A DNA stretch of 64,000 nt from DAHUYF01 sp035945115 (GTDB taxonomy: Bacteria > Pseudomonadota > Alphaproteobacteria > ATCC43930 > CGMCC-115725), in contig DASZAN010000037.1 of NCBI GenBank assembly GCA_035945115.1, forward strand, positions 1-64,000, given 5' to 3'. Position 1 is the first letter of the stretch. Each line of letters opens with the position of its first letter. Under the pieces are notes generated by a model. That model worked only from the letters and a program-made list of their open reading frames with translations. It was not told the origin of the DNA and made no database searches. Position numbers and translations under genes: made by a program. This document shows positions 63,559-64,000 of the stretch, piece after piece.

Positions 63559-64000
63559 CGCAGTTCGACGAAGCGTTTCGCGCGCGGCTCCGTGATCTCA
63601 TCGTCTGGCGGCGCGACGTGCGCCGCTTTCGCCGCGATCCCGTGCCGGAGGCGACGGTCGCGCGGCTCTTGGAGCTGGCGTCGCTCGCGCCATCGGTGGG
63701 TTTGAGCCAGCCCTGGCGGTTCGTTCTGGTCGAGGACCCAGAGCGCTGCGCCAAAGTGCGCGAAAACTTCACGCGCCGCAACGAAGCAGCGTTGGCAGCC
63801 TATGCCGGCGAACGGGCGCAGCGCTATGCCAGCCTCAAGCTCGCCGGTCTCGATGAGGCGCCTATCCAGCTCGCGGTCTTCGCCGATCGCGGCACCGCGC
63901 AAGGCCACGGGCTTGGCCGCCGCACCATGCCGGAGATGGCGGAGTATTCCGCGGTCATGGCGATCCACACGCTCTGGCTCGTGGCGCGCGCCGAAGGGCT
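63555..64000 (+). CDS. bluB: 5,6-dimethylbenzimidazole synthase BluB (truncated by window end)
   Basis: The first 148 residues are present and the frame is open at base 64000. Motifs: FRARLRDLIVWRRDVRRFRRDPVPEATVARLLELASLAPSVGLSQPWRFVLVED, EAPIQLAVFADRG, and RRTMPEMAEYSAVMAIHTLWLVARAEG. This is the nitroreductase-fold enzyme that breaks down FMN to the lower ligand of vitamin B12. ATG overlaps the preceding stop (ATGA). A general nitroreductase is the alternative, but the WRRDVRRF and TMPEM-EYS signatures favour BluB. It fits the B12-dependent mutase in the same window. Confidence 0.88.
   Translation, partial: MTQFDEAFRARLRDLIVWRRDVRRFRRDPVPEATVARLLELASLAPSVGLSQPWRFVLVEDPERCAKVRENFTRRNEAALAAYAGERAQRYASLKLAGLDEAPIQLAVFADRGTAQGHGLGRRTMPEMAEYSAVMAIHTLWLVARAEG

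Overview
The window is a 64 kb stretch of a GC-rich, densely coded chromosome, most probably from an alphaproteobacterium (Rhodospirillales-like or a relative). The indicators are a Usg-family gene beside a CtaA/COX15-type heme A synthase, a pyrD-DUF952 pair, a SigK/RskA-type ECF pair, many ABC/TRAP importers, and several kinds of short palindromic intergenic repeat. No rRNA, tRNA, CRISPR array, transposase, integrase or phage gene was seen. It reads as ordinary chromosome of a metabolically versatile heterotroph.

Layout. 76-5149 (+): ECF sigma factor, RskA-like anti-sigma factor, then the four-gene ABC system normally found with PQQ-dependent alcohol dehydrogenases (binding protein, beta-propeller, ATPase, permease). 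15454-5151 (-): one long unidirectional run, hyuA, a GIY-YIG nuclease gene, hyuB, two branched-chain-type binding proteins and livHMGF, headed by a good sigma-70-like promoter; it looks like uptake plus ATP-dependent opening of a hydantoin- or oxoproline-like ring. 15607-18974 (+): AsmA protein and a TPR/2OG-Fe(II) oxygenase fusion. 18979-24859: deacetylase-fold protein, exported beta-propeller, EEP-family hydrolase, a small conserved protein, and a HAD-pyrD-DUF952 operon. 25019-28367: small heat-shock protein behind an FNR/FixK-like box, and a DinG-type helicase.

28711-41292: FAD monooxygenase, TerB-like protein, usg, ctaA and methylmalonyl-CoA mutase with a terminator; a tiny secreted protein; the remnant of a chemoreceptor; an MFS - Atm1-type ABC - patatin operon; the mutase chaperone MeaB; and ribosomal protein L28. 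50492-41296 (-): a complete MdtABC-like tripartite RND efflux operon with a NodT-type outer-membrane channel. 51493-50684 (-): an enoyl-CoA hydratase. 54897-51887 (-): a DctPQM TRAP transporter. 55086-62289 (+): a dipeptide-type ABC importer with two binding proteins, followed by a D-threonine aldolase-like enzyme and the start of bluB, which runs off the window.

The most notable structures outside standard genes are: (1) a pair of about 96-nt palindromic elements with a conserved asymmetric core, in opposite orientation, one of which supplies the stop codon of an ABC ATPase gene; (2) a GIY-YIG gene beside a second palindrome, wedged exactly between hyuA and hyuB; (3) an ECF/anti-sigma pair leading a 'PQQ-type' exporter operon with no PQQ enzyme in view; (4) the FNR/FixK-like box before hsp20. 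I found no convincing defence system. All assignments are by reading motifs; no database search was run.
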